DNA of 64,000 bases from Pseudomonas marvdashtae (lineage in GTDB: Bacteria; Pseudomonadota; Gammaproteobacteria; Pseudomonadales; Pseudomonadaceae): the NCBI RefSeq assembly GCF_014268655.2, contig NZ_JABWQX020000002.1, positions 456,501 through 520,500 of the forward strand, read 5' to 3'. The translations under genes and the position numbers were made by a program. The notes beneath the pieces are model-generated. The model saw nothing but the letters and a program-made list of their open reading frames with translations, had not been told where the DNA came from and made no database searches. Positions 29,519-38,427 of the stretch are shown here, piece after piece (within the stretch, counting starts at the first letter, position 1; every line of letters starts with the position of its first letter).

Positions 29519-30160
29519 GTGTCGAGTAGCGAAGATGAACAGCTGGCGGATTTGAAGGACTGGTGGACGCGCAACGGCAAGCCACTGCTCACTGGCGGCC
29601 TGCTGGCGCTGGTCATCGTGTTCGGTTGGCAGGCCTACCAGAAATACCAGGGCAACCAGTCGCAAGGCGCCTCGATGCTCTATCAGCAATTGCTGGAAAC
29701 CACCCTGACACCGGACGGCAAGCCTGACCCTGCCCGCGTGGCGGATCTGGCTGGCAAGCTCAACAAGGAGTTCGGCGGCACCGCCTACGCCCAGTACGGC
29801 AGCCTGTTCGTGGCCAAGGTCGCGGTAGACAGCGGCAAACTGGACGACGCGGCCACCGAGCTGAAGGCCATCGTCGACAAGCCGGCCAACCCGACCCTGG
29901 GCGAAGTGGCGCGTCAGCGTCTGGCACAGGTGCTGGCGGCGCAGAACAAGGCTGAAGACGCCTTGAAGCTGCTCGACGGCGACGCCGACAAGGCGTTCCT
30001 GGCGACTCGCGAAGAACTCAAGGGCGACCTGCTGGTACAGCTGGGCCGCGCTGATGAGGCCCATGCGGCCTACCAAAAAGCCAAGGCTGCGCTGTCGGAT
30101 GAAGCCGCGGTCGGTGGCCTGCAAATCAAGCTGGACGACCTGGCTAAAGGGGATGCGTGA
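29519..30160 (+). CDS. yfgM: YfgM-type ancillary SecYEG translocon subunit
   Basis: 213 residues from GTG 29519. Short cytoplasmic start, one membrane helix (about 22-39: LLTGGLLALVIVFGWQAY), then a periplasmic TPR-like domain. In Escherichia coli YfgM works with PpiD at the translocon exit. Always next to bamB. Confidence 0.93.
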   Translation: MSSSEDEQLADLKDWWTRNGKPLLTGGLLALVIVFGWQAYQKYQGNQSQGASMLYQQLLETTLTPDGKPDPARVADLAGKLNKEFGGTAYAQYGSLFVAKVAVDSGKLDDAATELKAIVDKPANPTLGEVARQRLAQVLAAQNKAEDALKLLDGDADKAFLATREELKGDLLVQLGRADEAHAAYQKAKAALSDEAAVGGLQIKLDDLAKGDA

Positions 30161-30161
30161 C

Positions 30162-31304
30162 GTGATCCGTTGGAAACATGCAGCATTGCTGGCCCTGGCC
30201 ATTCTGGCCGCGGGTTGCAGCAGCAACAGCAAGAAAGAACTGCCTCCAGCCGAACTGACCGACTTCAAAGAAGAAGTCGTGCTGCAGAAGCAATGGAGCC
30301 GTTCCATCGGTGATGGCCAGGGCGAAACCTACAACATGCTGGTGCCGGCTATCGACGGCGACACCATCTATGCCGGCGACGTCACGGGCGTCATCATGGC
30401 GATGGACCGCATGAGCGGCGACGTCAAGTGGGAAAAGGATCTTGAACTGCCTGTGTCCGGCGCCGTTGGCGTGGGTTACGGGCTGGTGATGATCGGCACG
30501 CTCAAGGGCGAGATTGTCGCCCTTGACGCGAGCAGCGGTGAAGAGAAATGGCGCGCCCGCGTGACCAGTGAAGTCCTGGCGCCGCCTGCCACCAACGGCG
30601 ACGTGGTGGTGATCCAGACCCAGGATGATCGTCTGATCGGTTTGGATGCCGCCACCGGCAGCCAACGCTGGTTATATGACAGCACCCCGGCGGTACTGAC
30701 CCTGCGCGGCACCAGCGCACCGATTGTCACCAACCGCCTCGCGGTGGCTGGCTTGTCGACCGGTAAAGTCGTTGCCCTGGACATTTCCAACGGCGTGCCG
30801 CTATGGGAACAACGCGTAGCCATCCCGCAAGGTCGTTCGGAACTGGAGCGCGTGGTCGACATCGACGGCGGCCTGCTGCTGTCCGGCGGCACGCTCTACG
30901 TTGCCAGCTACCAGGGCCGCGTCGCGGCGTTGGACCTGGAAAGCGGCCGTGTATTGTGGCAGCGCGATGCCTCCAGCTACGCCGGTGTCGCCCAAGGCTT
31001 CGGCAGCGTCTACGTGAGCCTGTCCTCGGGCACCGTCGAAGGCGTCGACGAGCGTTCCACCACGGCATTGTGGAGCAACGATTCCCTGGCCCGCCGTCAA
31101 CTGTCGGCCCCGGAAGTCTTCTCCAGCTACGTTGCAGTGGGTGACCTGGAAGGTTACCTGCACCTGCTCAGCCAGGTGGACGGTCGTTTCGTCGGCCGCG
31201 AGCGCATCGACAGCGACGGCCTGCGTGCCCGTCCGCTGGTGGTGGGCAGCATGATTTATGTGTATGGCAACAGCGGCAAACTGGAAGCCCTGACCATCAA
31301 GTAA
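30162..31304 (+). CDS. bamB: Outer-membrane assembly lipoprotein BamB
   Basis: 380 residues from GTG 30162, chosen because AAGGGG lies 9 bp upstream; ATG 30153 in the same frame is directly against that site. Lipobox ILAAGC (Cys19). Repeated strands with GEIVALDASSGEEKWRA and GRVAALDLESGRVLWQR are the blades of the eight-bladed PQQ-like propeller. Binds BamA and helps insert outer-membrane proteins. Confidence 0.94.
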   Translation: MIRWKHAALLALAILAAGCSSNSKKELPPAELTDFKEEVVLQKQWSRSIGDGQGETYNMLVPAIDGDTIYAGDVTGVIMAMDRMSGDVKWEKDLELPVSGAVGVGYGLVMIGTLKGEIVALDASSGEEKWRARVTSEVLAPPATNGDVVVIQTQDDRLIGLDAATGSQRWLYDSTPAVLTLRGTSAPIVTNRLAVAGLSTGKVVALDISNGVPLWEQRVAIPQGRSELERVVDIDGGLLLSGGTLYVASYQGRVAALDLESGRVLWQRDASSYAGVAQGFGSVYVSLSSGTVEGVDERSTTALWSNDSLARRQLSAPEVFSSYVAVGDLEGYLHLLSQVDGRFVGRERIDSDGLRARPLVVGSMIYVYGNSGKLEALTIK

Positions 31305-31381
31305 GACTATGCTTGGGGCTAATCCCCCAAGCGGCCTTGTTCGCAAGGTTTGCAGGGCTTGCACAGACTGCCCCGAGCACC

Positions 31382-31412
31382 AGCCGCTGCCTCGCAGCGG
31401 CTTTTGTATTTT
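31382..31412 (+). terminator. Intrinsic terminator after bamB
   Basis: AGCCGCTGC-CTC-GCAGCGGCT, nine paired bases, followed by TTTGTATTTT. Located 26 bp before der, so der may be partly insulated or have its own promoter. Confidence 0.8.
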
Positions 31413-31437
31413 CTGAAATAACGAAGTGGAGAGCCGC

Positions 31438-32910
31438 ATGGTTCCCGTAATCGCCCTGGTGGGCCGACCGAACGTCGGCAAGTCCACCTTGTTCAACCGC
31501 CTGACCAGGACTCGCGACGCCATCGTCGGCGACTTGTCCGGTCTGACCCGTGATCGCCAATACGGTGAGGCCAAGTGGCAAGGGCGTACCTATATTCTGG
31601 TCGACACCGGCGGCATCTCCGGTGATGAACATGGCATGGACGAAAAAATGGCCGAGCAGTCGCTGCTCGCCATCGAAGAAGCTGATGTGGTGCTGTTCCT
31701 GGTAGACGCCAAGGCCGGTTTTACCGCCGCCGACCAGATGATCGCCGAGCATTTGCGCAAACGTAACAAGCGCTCCTACGTGGTTGCCAACAAGGTCGAC
31801 AACATCGACCCGGACATGGCTCGCGCCGAGTTCGCGCCATTGGGAATGGGCCAGGCGATCCCGATCGCCGGCGCCCACGGCCGTGGCATCACCCAGATGC
31901 TGGAAATCGCCCTGGCTGATTTCCCCAAGGACGACGCAGACGAGCCGGAAGAGGGCGAGGAAGAAATCGTTGCCGAGGGCGAGGAAGCCAAGCGCATTCC
32001 TGGCCCGAGCGAAAAAGACGGGATCAAGATCGCCATCATCGGCCGCCCGAACGTCGGCAAGTCGACCCTGGTCAACCGCATGCTCGGCGAAGACCGGGTC
32101 ATCGTCTACGACCAGCCTGGCACCACCCGTGACAGCATCTACATTCCCTTCGAGCGTAACGAAGAGAAGTACACGCTGATCGACACCGCCGGTGTGCGCA
32201 AGCGCGGCAAGATCCACGAGGAAGTCGAAAAATTCTCCGTGGTCAAGACCTTGCAGGCGATCAAAGACGCCAACGTGGTGATCTTCGTGATGGACGCCCG
32301 CGAAGGCGTGGTCGATCACGACTTGAACCTGCTGGGCTTTGCCCTGGAAGCCGGTCGTGCGCTGGTCATCGCGATCAACAAGTGGGACGGCATGACGCCG
32401 AGCGAGCGCGACTACGTGAAGGTCGAATTGCAGCGCCGGCTGTTCTTCGTCGACTTCGCCGACATCCACTTCATCTCGGCCCTGCACGGCACCGGCGTGG
32501 GCAACCTCTACGCCTCGGTACAGAACTCGTTCAAGTCGGCGGTCACTCGCTGGCCGACCAACCGCCTCACCCAGATCCTCGAAGATGCGGTGGGCGAACA
32601 CGCGCCACCGATGGTCAACAACCGTCGGATCAAGTTGCGCTACGCCCACTTGGGTGGTGCCAACCCGCCGATCATCGTGATTCACGGTAACCAGATCGAA
32701 AAGGTGCCCAAGTCGTACGTTCGCTACCTGGAGAATACCTATCGCCGCGTCCTGAAGCTGGTCGGCACGCCGATCCGCATCGAGTTCAAGGGAGGCGAGA
32801 ACCCGTACGAAGGCAACAAGAACACGCTCACCGACCGCCAGGTCAACAAGAAGCGCCGCTTGATGTCGCACCACAAAAAGGCCGACAAGAAGCGCCGCGA
32901 TAAGAAATAA
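31438..32910 (+). CDS. der: Ribosome-assembly GTPase Der (EngA)
   Basis: 490 residues from ATG 31438 (GGAG 6 bp before). Two GTPase domains in tandem, each with a full motif set: [20 protein letters not shown] and then [21 protein letters not shown]-terminal KH-like domain and a very basic tail. The linker between the G domains is acidic (about 163-190). Needed for 50S subunit maturation. Confidence 0.97.
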   Translation: MVPVIALVGRPNVGKSTLFNRLTRTRDAIVGDLSGLTRDRQYGEAKWQGRTYILVDTGGISGDEHGMDEKMAEQSLLAIEEADVVLFLVDAKAGFTAADQMIAEHLRKRNKRSYVVANKVDNIDPDMARAEFAPLGMGQAIPIAGAHGRGITQMLEIALADFPKDDADEPEEGEEEIVAEGEEAKRIPGPSEKDGIKIAIIGRPNVGKSTLVNRMLGEDRVIVYDQPGTTRDSIYIPFERNEEKYTLIDTAGVRKRGKIHEEVEKFSVVKTLQAIKDANVVIFVMDAREGVVDHDLNLLGFALEAGRALVIAINKWDGMTPSERDYVKVELQRRLFFVDFADIHFISALHGTGVGNLYASVQNSFKSAVTRWPTNRLTQILEDAVGEHAPPMVNNRRIKLRYAHLGGANPPIIVIHGNQIEKVPKSYVRYLENTYRRVLKLVGTPIRIEFKGGENPYEGNKNTLTDRQVNKKRRLMSHHKKADKKRRDKK

Positions 32911-32982
32911 AAGCAGCGGCAAGTTGTAAGCTGCAAGCGGCAAGTTCGGTGCGCATCAGCTTGTAGCTTGTAGCTGCCGTAG

Positions 32983-33012
32983 AAAAAGGTGCCCTTGCGG
33001 GCACCTTTTTTT
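32983..33012 (+). terminator. Intrinsic terminator after der
   Basis: AAAAAGGTGCCC-TTGC-GGGCACC-T7. Just upstream (32915-32980) is a repetitive AGCTTGTAGCTTG / CAAGTTGTAAGCTGCAAG inverted repeat of the kind scattered between genes in fluorescens pseudomonads. Confidence 0.9.
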
Positions 33013-33086
33013 GTGACGGCCGATTGGGCTATCCTCGACCTCTCCCGCGCCGCACCAGAGCCGGGTGCAGACCCAGGGAACCCTCG

Positions 33087-34235
33087 ATGATCACCAGCAA
33101 GTTGCCGAATGTCGGCATCACGATTTTCACCCAGATGTCCCAGCTCGCCGCGCAGACCGGCGCGCTCAATCTGTCCCAGGGGTTTCCCGATTTCGACGGT
33201 CCGCAGGCCCTGCGCGATGCGGTCGGCCGGCATATCGCCCAAGGCCATAACCAATACTCGCCGATGACTGGCCTGCCAGCGCTGCGCCAGCAGATCGCGG
33301 CAAAGATCGCCCGCAGTTATGGCGCCAACGTCGATGCCGATCAGGAAGTCACCGTGACCCCCGGCGCGACCCAGGCGATTTTCTGCGCCATCGCGGCGGT
33401 GGTTCACAGCGGCGACGAAGTGATTGTCTTCGACCCTAGCTACGACAGCTACGAGCCTGCCGTGCAATTGGCCGGTGGGCGTTGCGTGCATGTTCAGTTG
33501 GGCCTGGACGATTTCGCCATCGACTTCCAGAAGCTCGGCGAGGCCCTGAGCCCGCGTACGCGCATGATCATCCTCAATACCCCGCACAACCCCAGCGGCG
33601 CCTTGATCAGCCGCGCCGAGCTGGACCAGTTGGCGGCGCTGATCCGCGATCGCGACATTTACCTGATCAGCGATGAGGTCTATGAACACCTGGTGTTCGA
33701 CGGCGTGCCCCACGCCAGCGTCCTCGCCCACGAAGAGCTGTATCGTCGCGCCTTCGTGGTCAGCTCGTTCGGCAAGACCTATCACGTCACTGGGTGGAAA
33801 ACTGGCTACGTGGTAGCGCCAGCGGCGCTGACGGCTGAGCTGCGCAAGGTGCACCAGTACGTCAGCTTCTGCGGCGTGACGCCGTTGCAGTACGCCCTGG
33901 CCGACTACATGGCCGAGCATCCGGAACACGTCGACGAACTGCCGGACTTCTACCAGGCCAAGCGCGACCTGTTCTGCGATCTGCTGGCGCCGTCGCGCTT
34001 CAACTTCAAGCGGGTCGCCGGCACCTATTTCCAGCTGGTGGATTATTCGCAGATTCGCCCCGACCTGAATGACGTCGACATGGCCGTCTGGATGACCCGC
34101 GAACATGGCGTAGCGACCATTCCGATCTCGGTGTTCTACCAGAACCCGCCCCAAGGCCAGCGCCTGGTGCGCTTGTGCTTTGCCAAACGCGAGGAGACGC
34201 TGCGCGAAGCGGCGGAAAAACTATGCGTGATTTGA
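33087..34235 (+). CDS. PLP aminotransferase, YbdL/MtnE-like (methionine or glutamine transaminase)
   Basis: 382 residues from ATG 33087 (MITSKLPNVGITIF), AGGGA upstream. Class I fold with LNTPHNPSG, SDEVYEHL and the PLP lysine Lys230 in SSFGKTYHVTGWKTG. Closest by eye to YbdL-type transaminases, which use methionine, glutamine and aromatic 2-oxo acids. Overlaps by 13 bp with an omega-amidase gene; that pairing is the known way to make glutamine transamination irreversible and to close methionine salvage. Confidence 0.88.
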   Translation: MITSKLPNVGITIFTQMSQLAAQTGALNLSQGFPDFDGPQALRDAVGRHIAQGHNQYSPMTGLPALRQQIAAKIARSYGANVDADQEVTVTPGATQAIFCAIAAVVHSGDEVIVFDPSYDSYEPAVQLAGGRCVHVQLGLDDFAIDFQKLGEALSPRTRMIILNTPHNPSGALISRAELDQLAALIRDRDIYLISDEVYEHLVFDGVPHASVLAHEELYRRAFVVSSFGKTYHVTGWKTGYVVAPAALTAELRKVHQYVSFCGVTPLQYALADYMAEHPEHVDELPDFYQAKRDLFCDLLAPSRFNFKRVAGTYFQLVDYSQIRPDLNDVDMAVWMTREHGVATIPISVFYQNPPQGQRLVRLCFAKREETLREAAEKLCVI

Positions 34236-35017
34236 GTGCATTGCCGGACCTGAACATTGCGTTGGTCCAGACCACCTTGGCCTGGCACGACCGCCAGGCG
34301 AACCTGGAGCATTTCGAGGCGCTGCTCGAACAGGCGCGCGGGGCGGACCTCATCATCCTGCCGGAAATGTTCACCACCGGATTTTCTATGGAATCCGAAA
34401 CCCTGGCGGAGCCTGAGAGCGGCCCCGCCAGCCAATGGCTCAAGGTCCAGGCGGCGAAGCTGGACGCGGTGGTCACCGGCAGCGTGATCGTCCAGGCCGG
34501 CGACGGCAGCCATCGCAATCGCTTGCTGTGGGCGCGACCGGACGGCGAAGTGTTGCATTACGACAAGCGCCATCTGTTCCGCATGGCGGGTGAACACAAT
34601 CACTACACACCGGGCGAGCGCCAAGTACTGTTCGAACTCAAGGGCTGGCGGATCCGGCCGTTGATCTGCTACGACCTGCGCTTCCCGGCCTGGAGCCGCG
34701 ACGCCGAGGACACCGACCTGTTGCTGTACACCGCCAACTGGCCGGGCGCCCGGCGCCAGCATTGGAATCGCCTGCTGCCGGCCCGTGCCATCGAAAACCT
34801 CTGCTACGTGGCGGCGGTGAACCGTATCGGCACCGATGGCAAGGGTTTCGCCTACACCGGCGACAGCCAGGTACTGGACTTCCAGGGCGAGACACTCCTC
34901 GGCGCCGGCGAGGCCGACGGCGTATTCACCGTTCGCCTGAGCGCGGCGGACCTGGCGGCGTACCGCACACGGTTCCCGGCGAACCTGGACGCTGATCGCT
35001 TCGAATTCGTATATTGA
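34223..35017 (+). CDS. Omega-amidase (YafV/Nit2-type nitrilase-superfamily hydrolase)
   Basis: 264 residues from ATG 34223 inside the end of the transaminase gene. Catalytic triad of the nitrilase superfamily: Glu48 (LPEMFTTGF), Lys115 (YDKRHLF) and Cys149 (LICYDLRFP). Expected to hydrolyse 2-oxoglutaramate or 2-oxosuccinamate produced by the partner transaminase. The gene pair points to amide-dependent re-amination of 4-methylthio-2-oxobutyrate. Exact substrate not shown. Confidence 0.88.
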   Translation: MRDLSALPDLNIALVQTTLAWHDRQANLEHFEALLEQARGADLIILPEMFTTGFSMESETLAEPESGPASQWLKVQAAKLDAVVTGSVIVQAGDGSHRNRLLWARPDGEVLHYDKRHLFRMAGEHNHYTPGERQVLFELKGWRIRPLICYDLRFPAWSRDAEDTDLLLYTANWPGARRQHWNRLLPARAIENLCYVAAVNRIGTDGKGFAYTGDSQVLDFQGETLLGAGEADGVFTVRLSAADLAAYRTRFPANLDADRFEFVY

Positions 35018-35081
35018 AACGATTCAGTCCTCAAGGAACGCTGTTGCAGGCCGATAACGGGTCAGCCAAGGAGGAGTCCCC

Positions 35082-35498
35082 ATGACCAGTATCAGCGCAA
35101 CGACCGTAAACCCTTATCCGCTGTCGGCACCCAAAGTGTCCATTCGCGGGGCTGAAGAAGAAAAAGTGCTCAGTCCAGTAGCACCGACTGATAGCGCGGA
35201 AGAAAAAGACAAGAAGTTGGAAGTCGACACCAGCGGCGCGAACATTGCCGGCGTTGGTGGCAGCAATGGCAGCAACGTCATCGAACAGCTGAAGAAGCAG
35301 ATCGAGCGGACCGAAAAGTTGCTCGCCGACCAGCAAGCCCAATTGGCCCGTGTGCAGAAAAGCCAGGCCAACCAGGAGCAGAAAGCTCAGGAAACCATGG
35401 CGATCCAGACCCAGATCATGGGGACCCAGGCGACTTTGCAGACCTTGCAAGCTGCGCTTTTGCAGGCGATGACCGTTTCGATCGATACCCATGCCTGA
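35082..35498 (+). CDS. Small coiled-coil protein, FlxA-like
   Basis: 138 residues. Low-complexity N-terminal half, a Gly/Asn-rich hinge (GGSNGSNV) and a coiled coil at about 64-115 (EQLKKQIERTEKLLADQQAQLARVQ). The pattern resembles FlxA-like proteins, whose role is unclear. AAGGAGG ribosome-binding site. Ends before a strong shared terminator. Confidence 0.65.
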   Translation: MTSISATTVNPYPLSAPKVSIRGAEEEKVLSPVAPTDSAEEKDKKLEVDTSGANIAGVGGSNGSNVIEQLKKQIERTEKLLADQQAQLARVQKSQANQEQKAQETMAIQTQIMGTQATLQTLQAALLQAMTVSIDTHA

Positions 35499-35540
35499 TA
35501 ATTGTATGGCCTGACGGCCAACCAGAAATCAAGCAAACAA

Positions 35541-35574
35541 AAGGCCCCGGGGTTCACACCCCGGGGCCTTTTTG
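35541..35574. terminator. Bidirectional terminator between the FlxA-like gene and leuA
   Basis: AAGGCCCCGGGGT / ACCCCGGGGCCTT, 13 paired bases with loop TCAC and T-runs in both directions. Confidence 0.92.
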
Positions 35575-35589
35575 TTATTCAACGATCGA

Positions 35590-37269
35590 TCAGGCCGCTT
35601 TGGCTTCCGGCTGGCTCAGCGAGCGGTTCAGCGCACTGAACAGCGCCTTGAAGCTTGCCGTGGTGATGTTTTCATCGATGCCGACGCCATGCACCGCGCG
35701 TTCACCGTTGACTCGCAGTTCGATGTACGCCGCGGCCTTGGCGTTGGTGCCGGCGCCGATAGCGTGTTCGTTGTAGTCCATGATTTCCACCGGGATCGGC
35801 AGCCCGGCCACCAGGGCCTCCAGCGCGCCGTTGCCCTTGCCGCGCCAGTGCAGGTTGGTCTCGCCCTGGCCCTTGCTGGCCACTTCAACTTCCACTGCAC
35901 TGTTGCCGTTTTCTTCCTGCAGGCGATGGCTAACCAGCGCATACGGGGTATTGGCTTGCAGGTATTCGCGCTGAAGGAGGGCGTGGATCTGCTGAGCGGT
36001 CATTTCCAGGCCCAGGCGGTCGGTTTCACGTTGCACCACTTGGCTGAACTCGATCTGCATGCGACGCGGCAGGCTGATGCCGTATTCCTGCTCCAGCAGG
36101 TAGGCGATGCCGCCTTTGCCGGACTGGCTGTTTACGCGGATCACCGCTTCGTAGCTGCGACCGATGTCGGCCGGGTCGATCGGCAGGTACGGCACTTCCC
36201 ACAGGGTGTCCGGTTTCTGCTGGGCGAAGCCCTTGCGAATCGCATCCTGGTGCGAGCCGGAGAACGCGGTGTGGACCAGGTCGCCGACGTACGGGTGACG
36301 AGGATGAACCGGGATCTGGTTGCATTCCTCGACTACTTTGCGCACGCCGTCGATGTCGGAGAAATCCAGCTCGGGGTTGATGCCCTGGGTGTAGAGGTTC
36401 AGCGCCACGGTCACCAGGTCGACGTTGCCGGTGCGCTCGCCGTTGCCGAACAGGCAGCCTTCGACGCGGTCGGCGCCGGCCATCAGGCCCAGCTCGGTGG
36501 CAGCGACGCCGGTGCCACGGTCGTTGTGGGTGTGCAGGCTGATGAGCACGCTGTCACGACGGCTGATGTTGCGGTGGAACCACTCGATCTGGTCGGCGTA
36601 GATATTCGGGGTGGCGACTTCCACGGTGGCCGGCAGGTTGAGGATCACCTTGCGCTTGGGCGTCGGGTTCCACACTTCGATCACTGCGTCGCAGACCTCC
36701 TTGGCGAACTCCAGCTCGGTGGCGCTGAAGGTTTCCGGCGAGTATTCGAACTGCCATTGGGTTTCCGGCTGCTGGGCGGCATATTTGACGAACAGCTTGG
36801 CCGCGTTCACGGCGATTTCCTTTACGCCTTCCTTGTCCTGGTTGAACACGATGCGGCGGAACGACGGGCAGGTGGCGTTGTACAGGTGGACGATGGCTTT
36901 TTTCGCCCCGCGCAGGGATTCGAAGGTCCGGGCGATCAGGTCTTCACGGGCCTGGGTCAGCACCTGGATGGTGGTGTCGTCCGGGATGTGGCCTTCTTCA
37001 ATGAGGGTGCGCACGAAATCAAAATCGGTCTGGGACGCGGCTGGGAACGACGCCTCGATTTCCTTGACGCCTACCGCCACCAGGGTTTTCCAGAAGCGCA
37101 GCTTCTTCGCAGCGTCCATCGGCTCGATCAGCGACTGGTTGCCATCGCGCAGGTCGGAGCTGCACCAGATCGGCGCGGCGGTGATGGTCTTCGACGGCCA
37201 GGTGCGATCCGGGAGGTTGATGGTCGGGAAGGCGCGGTATTTCGAAGACGGGTCTTTGAGCATGCTCAT
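35590..37269 (-). CDS. leuA: 2-isopropylmalate synthase
   Basis: 559 residues, the longer LeuA form. First committed step of leucine synthesis (2-oxoisovalerate plus acetyl-CoA). Metal/active-site motifs [11 protein letters not shown] and SLHTHNDRG; the C-terminal third is the regulatory domain that binds leucine. Stands alone, not with leuBCD, as in other Pseudomonas. A small leader ORF precedes it. Confidence 0.97.
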   Translation of the reverse strand: MSMLKDPSSKYRAFPTINLPDRTWPSKTITAAPIWCSSDLRDGNQSLIEPMDAAKKLRFWKTLVAVGVKEIEASFPAASQTDFDFVRTLIEEGHIPDDTTIQVLTQAREDLIARTFESLRGAKKAIVHLYNATCPSFRRIVFNQDKEGVKEIAVNAAKLFVKYAAQQPETQWQFEYSPETFSATELEFAKEVCDAVIEVWNPTPKRKVILNLPATVEVATPNIYADQIEWFHRNISRRDSVLISLHTHNDRGTGVAATELGLMAGADRVEGCLFGNGERTGNVDLVTVALNLYTQGINPELDFSDIDGVRKVVEECNQIPVHPRHPYVGDLVHTAFSGSHQDAIRKGFAQQKPDTLWEVPYLPIDPADIGRSYEAVIRVNSQSGKGGIAYLLEQEYGISLPRRMQIEFSQVVQRETDRLGLEMTAQQIHALLQREYLQANTPYALVSHRLQEENGNSAVEVEVASKGQGETNLHWRGKGNGALEALVAGLPIPVEIMDYNEHAIGAGTNAKAAAYIELRVNGERAVHGVGIDENITTASFKALFSALNRSLSQPEAKAA

Positions 37270-37360
37270 GGGGCGGAATCCTTATTGTCGTGGCCGGAAA
37301 AAGGCGGCCTGCCGGTGGTTCGAATAGGGTGGCTTGTCAGCCGGGACGAGGTGCCGCGAT

Positions 37361-37438
37361 TCAGCCCGGCAGTCGTGCGCTGACGAGGCACAGGCTGCGG
37401 TGCTGGCGAAGCTGGATGAGGGTGTGAGAGGTTTTCAT
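37361..37438 (-). CDS. Candidate leader peptide upstream of leuA
   Basis: 25 codons reading MKTSHTLIQLRQHRSLCLVS and then ARLPG, ending 91 bp before leuA. AGGG lies about 8 bp upstream of the ATG. Five of 25 codons are leucine (CTC, CTT, CTG, CTC, CTG), not in a run. Downstream, CGCGGC can pair with GCCGC ahead of CTTTTTC, a possible attenuator. Whether it is translated or regulates leuA is inference; too short for usual gene finders. Confidence 0.5.
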   Translation of the reverse strand: MKTSHTLIQLRQHRSLCLVSARLPG

Positions 37439-37513
37439 GGATTCAACCCTAACCGTGTGCACCGGGGATCGCAAGCAGTCGGAAAAAATTGGGATAAGTT
37501 CTGTTTTTAGGTA

Positions 37514-37540
37514 AAAGCGCGAGATTTAATCGCGCTTTTT
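37514..37540. terminator. Terminator after the M23 peptidase gene
   Basis: AAAAGCGCGA / TCGCGCTTTT hairpin with T-rich ends in both directions; it separates the peptidase unit from leuA. Confidence 0.75.
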
Positions 37541-37602
37541 AGCAATATTTGTCTCACAAATTGCGTCGATATTTGGAGCTCGGCAATTGCTGGTCGGCAG
37601 TG

Positions 37603-38424
37603 TCAGGGCTGGAACGCTCCGATGAAAATCGCCGGGTCCACCCGCGCATCGTTCAGGCTGATGTTCCAGTGCATGTGCGGCCCGGTCGCCCGGCCCGTGG
37701 CGCCGACCTTGCCCACCACTGTGCCCCGCGCCAGTTGCTGGCCAACCTTCACGTCGATTTTCGACATGTGGCAGAACATGCTGATGAAGCCCTGGCCATG
37801 GTCGACGAACACCGTGTTGCCATTGAAAAAGTAATTGCCGGTGAGAATGACCTTGCCGGCGGCCGGGGTCTTGATCGGTGTGCCGGCTGGTACGGCGAAA
37901 TCCAGGCCGGAATGCGGGTTGCGTTCCTCGCCGTTGAAGAAGCGGCGCACGCCAAACTTGCTCGACAGCGGGCCGTTGACCGGTTTGTCCAGCAACAGGT
38001 TGCTGGGAATGTTCGGGCTGAAGCTACGGTAGGCCTTCAATTGGACCGCGAGCTCGGCATTGATCCGCGCAAGGTCCGCCGGGTCCGGATTCACCTGGCG
38101 TTTGTTTTTCAACGTGATGCGCTGCTCGGGGTACTTCTTGTAGCCGACTACGAATGGCTGGGTGGTGCCGCCACTGCTGATCTGCTGGGTACCGGGCTGG
38201 ACCGTCAGCGGAATGCCGACAATCGCCAGCCAGTTTTGCTGCTCCTTGACCACCAACACCGGTTTGCCCTGGTACGTGGCTTTCGGCGCCTGGGCCGCGG
38301 CGCCCAAATCGACCACGGCCACGCCGCCAGGCACCGGCTTGTTCAGCAGGCGGGTGATGTAGCTGTCGGCATGGGCGTTGAAGGTCAGGCACAGCAAGAG
38401 CAATGGAGCGAGAAATCGCGGCAT
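37603..38424 (-). CDS. M23-family metallopeptidase (LytM-type), exported
   Basis: 273 residues. Signal peptide (MPRFLAPLLLLCLTFNAHA), an N-terminal beta domain, then a LytM domain with the zinc ligands in HSGLDFA and GPHMHW. Probably a cell-wall endopeptidase acting on peptidoglycan cross-links. It follows xseA by 3 bp and should be co-transcribed with it. Confidence 0.92.
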   Translation of the reverse strand: MPRFLAPLLLLCLTFNAHADSYITRLLNKPVPGGVAVVDLGAAAQAPKATYQGKPVLVVKEQQNWLAIVGIPLTVQPGTQQISSGGTTQPFVVGYKKYPEQRITLKNKRQVNPDPADLARINAELAVQLKAYRSFSPNIPSNLLLDKPVNGPLSSKFGVRRFFNGEERNPHSGLDFAVPAGTPIKTPAAGKVILTGNYFFNGNTVFVDHGQGFISMFCHMSKIDVKVGQQLARGTVVGKVGATGRATGPHMHWNISLNDARVDPAIFIGAFQP

Positions 38425-38427
38425 GAA

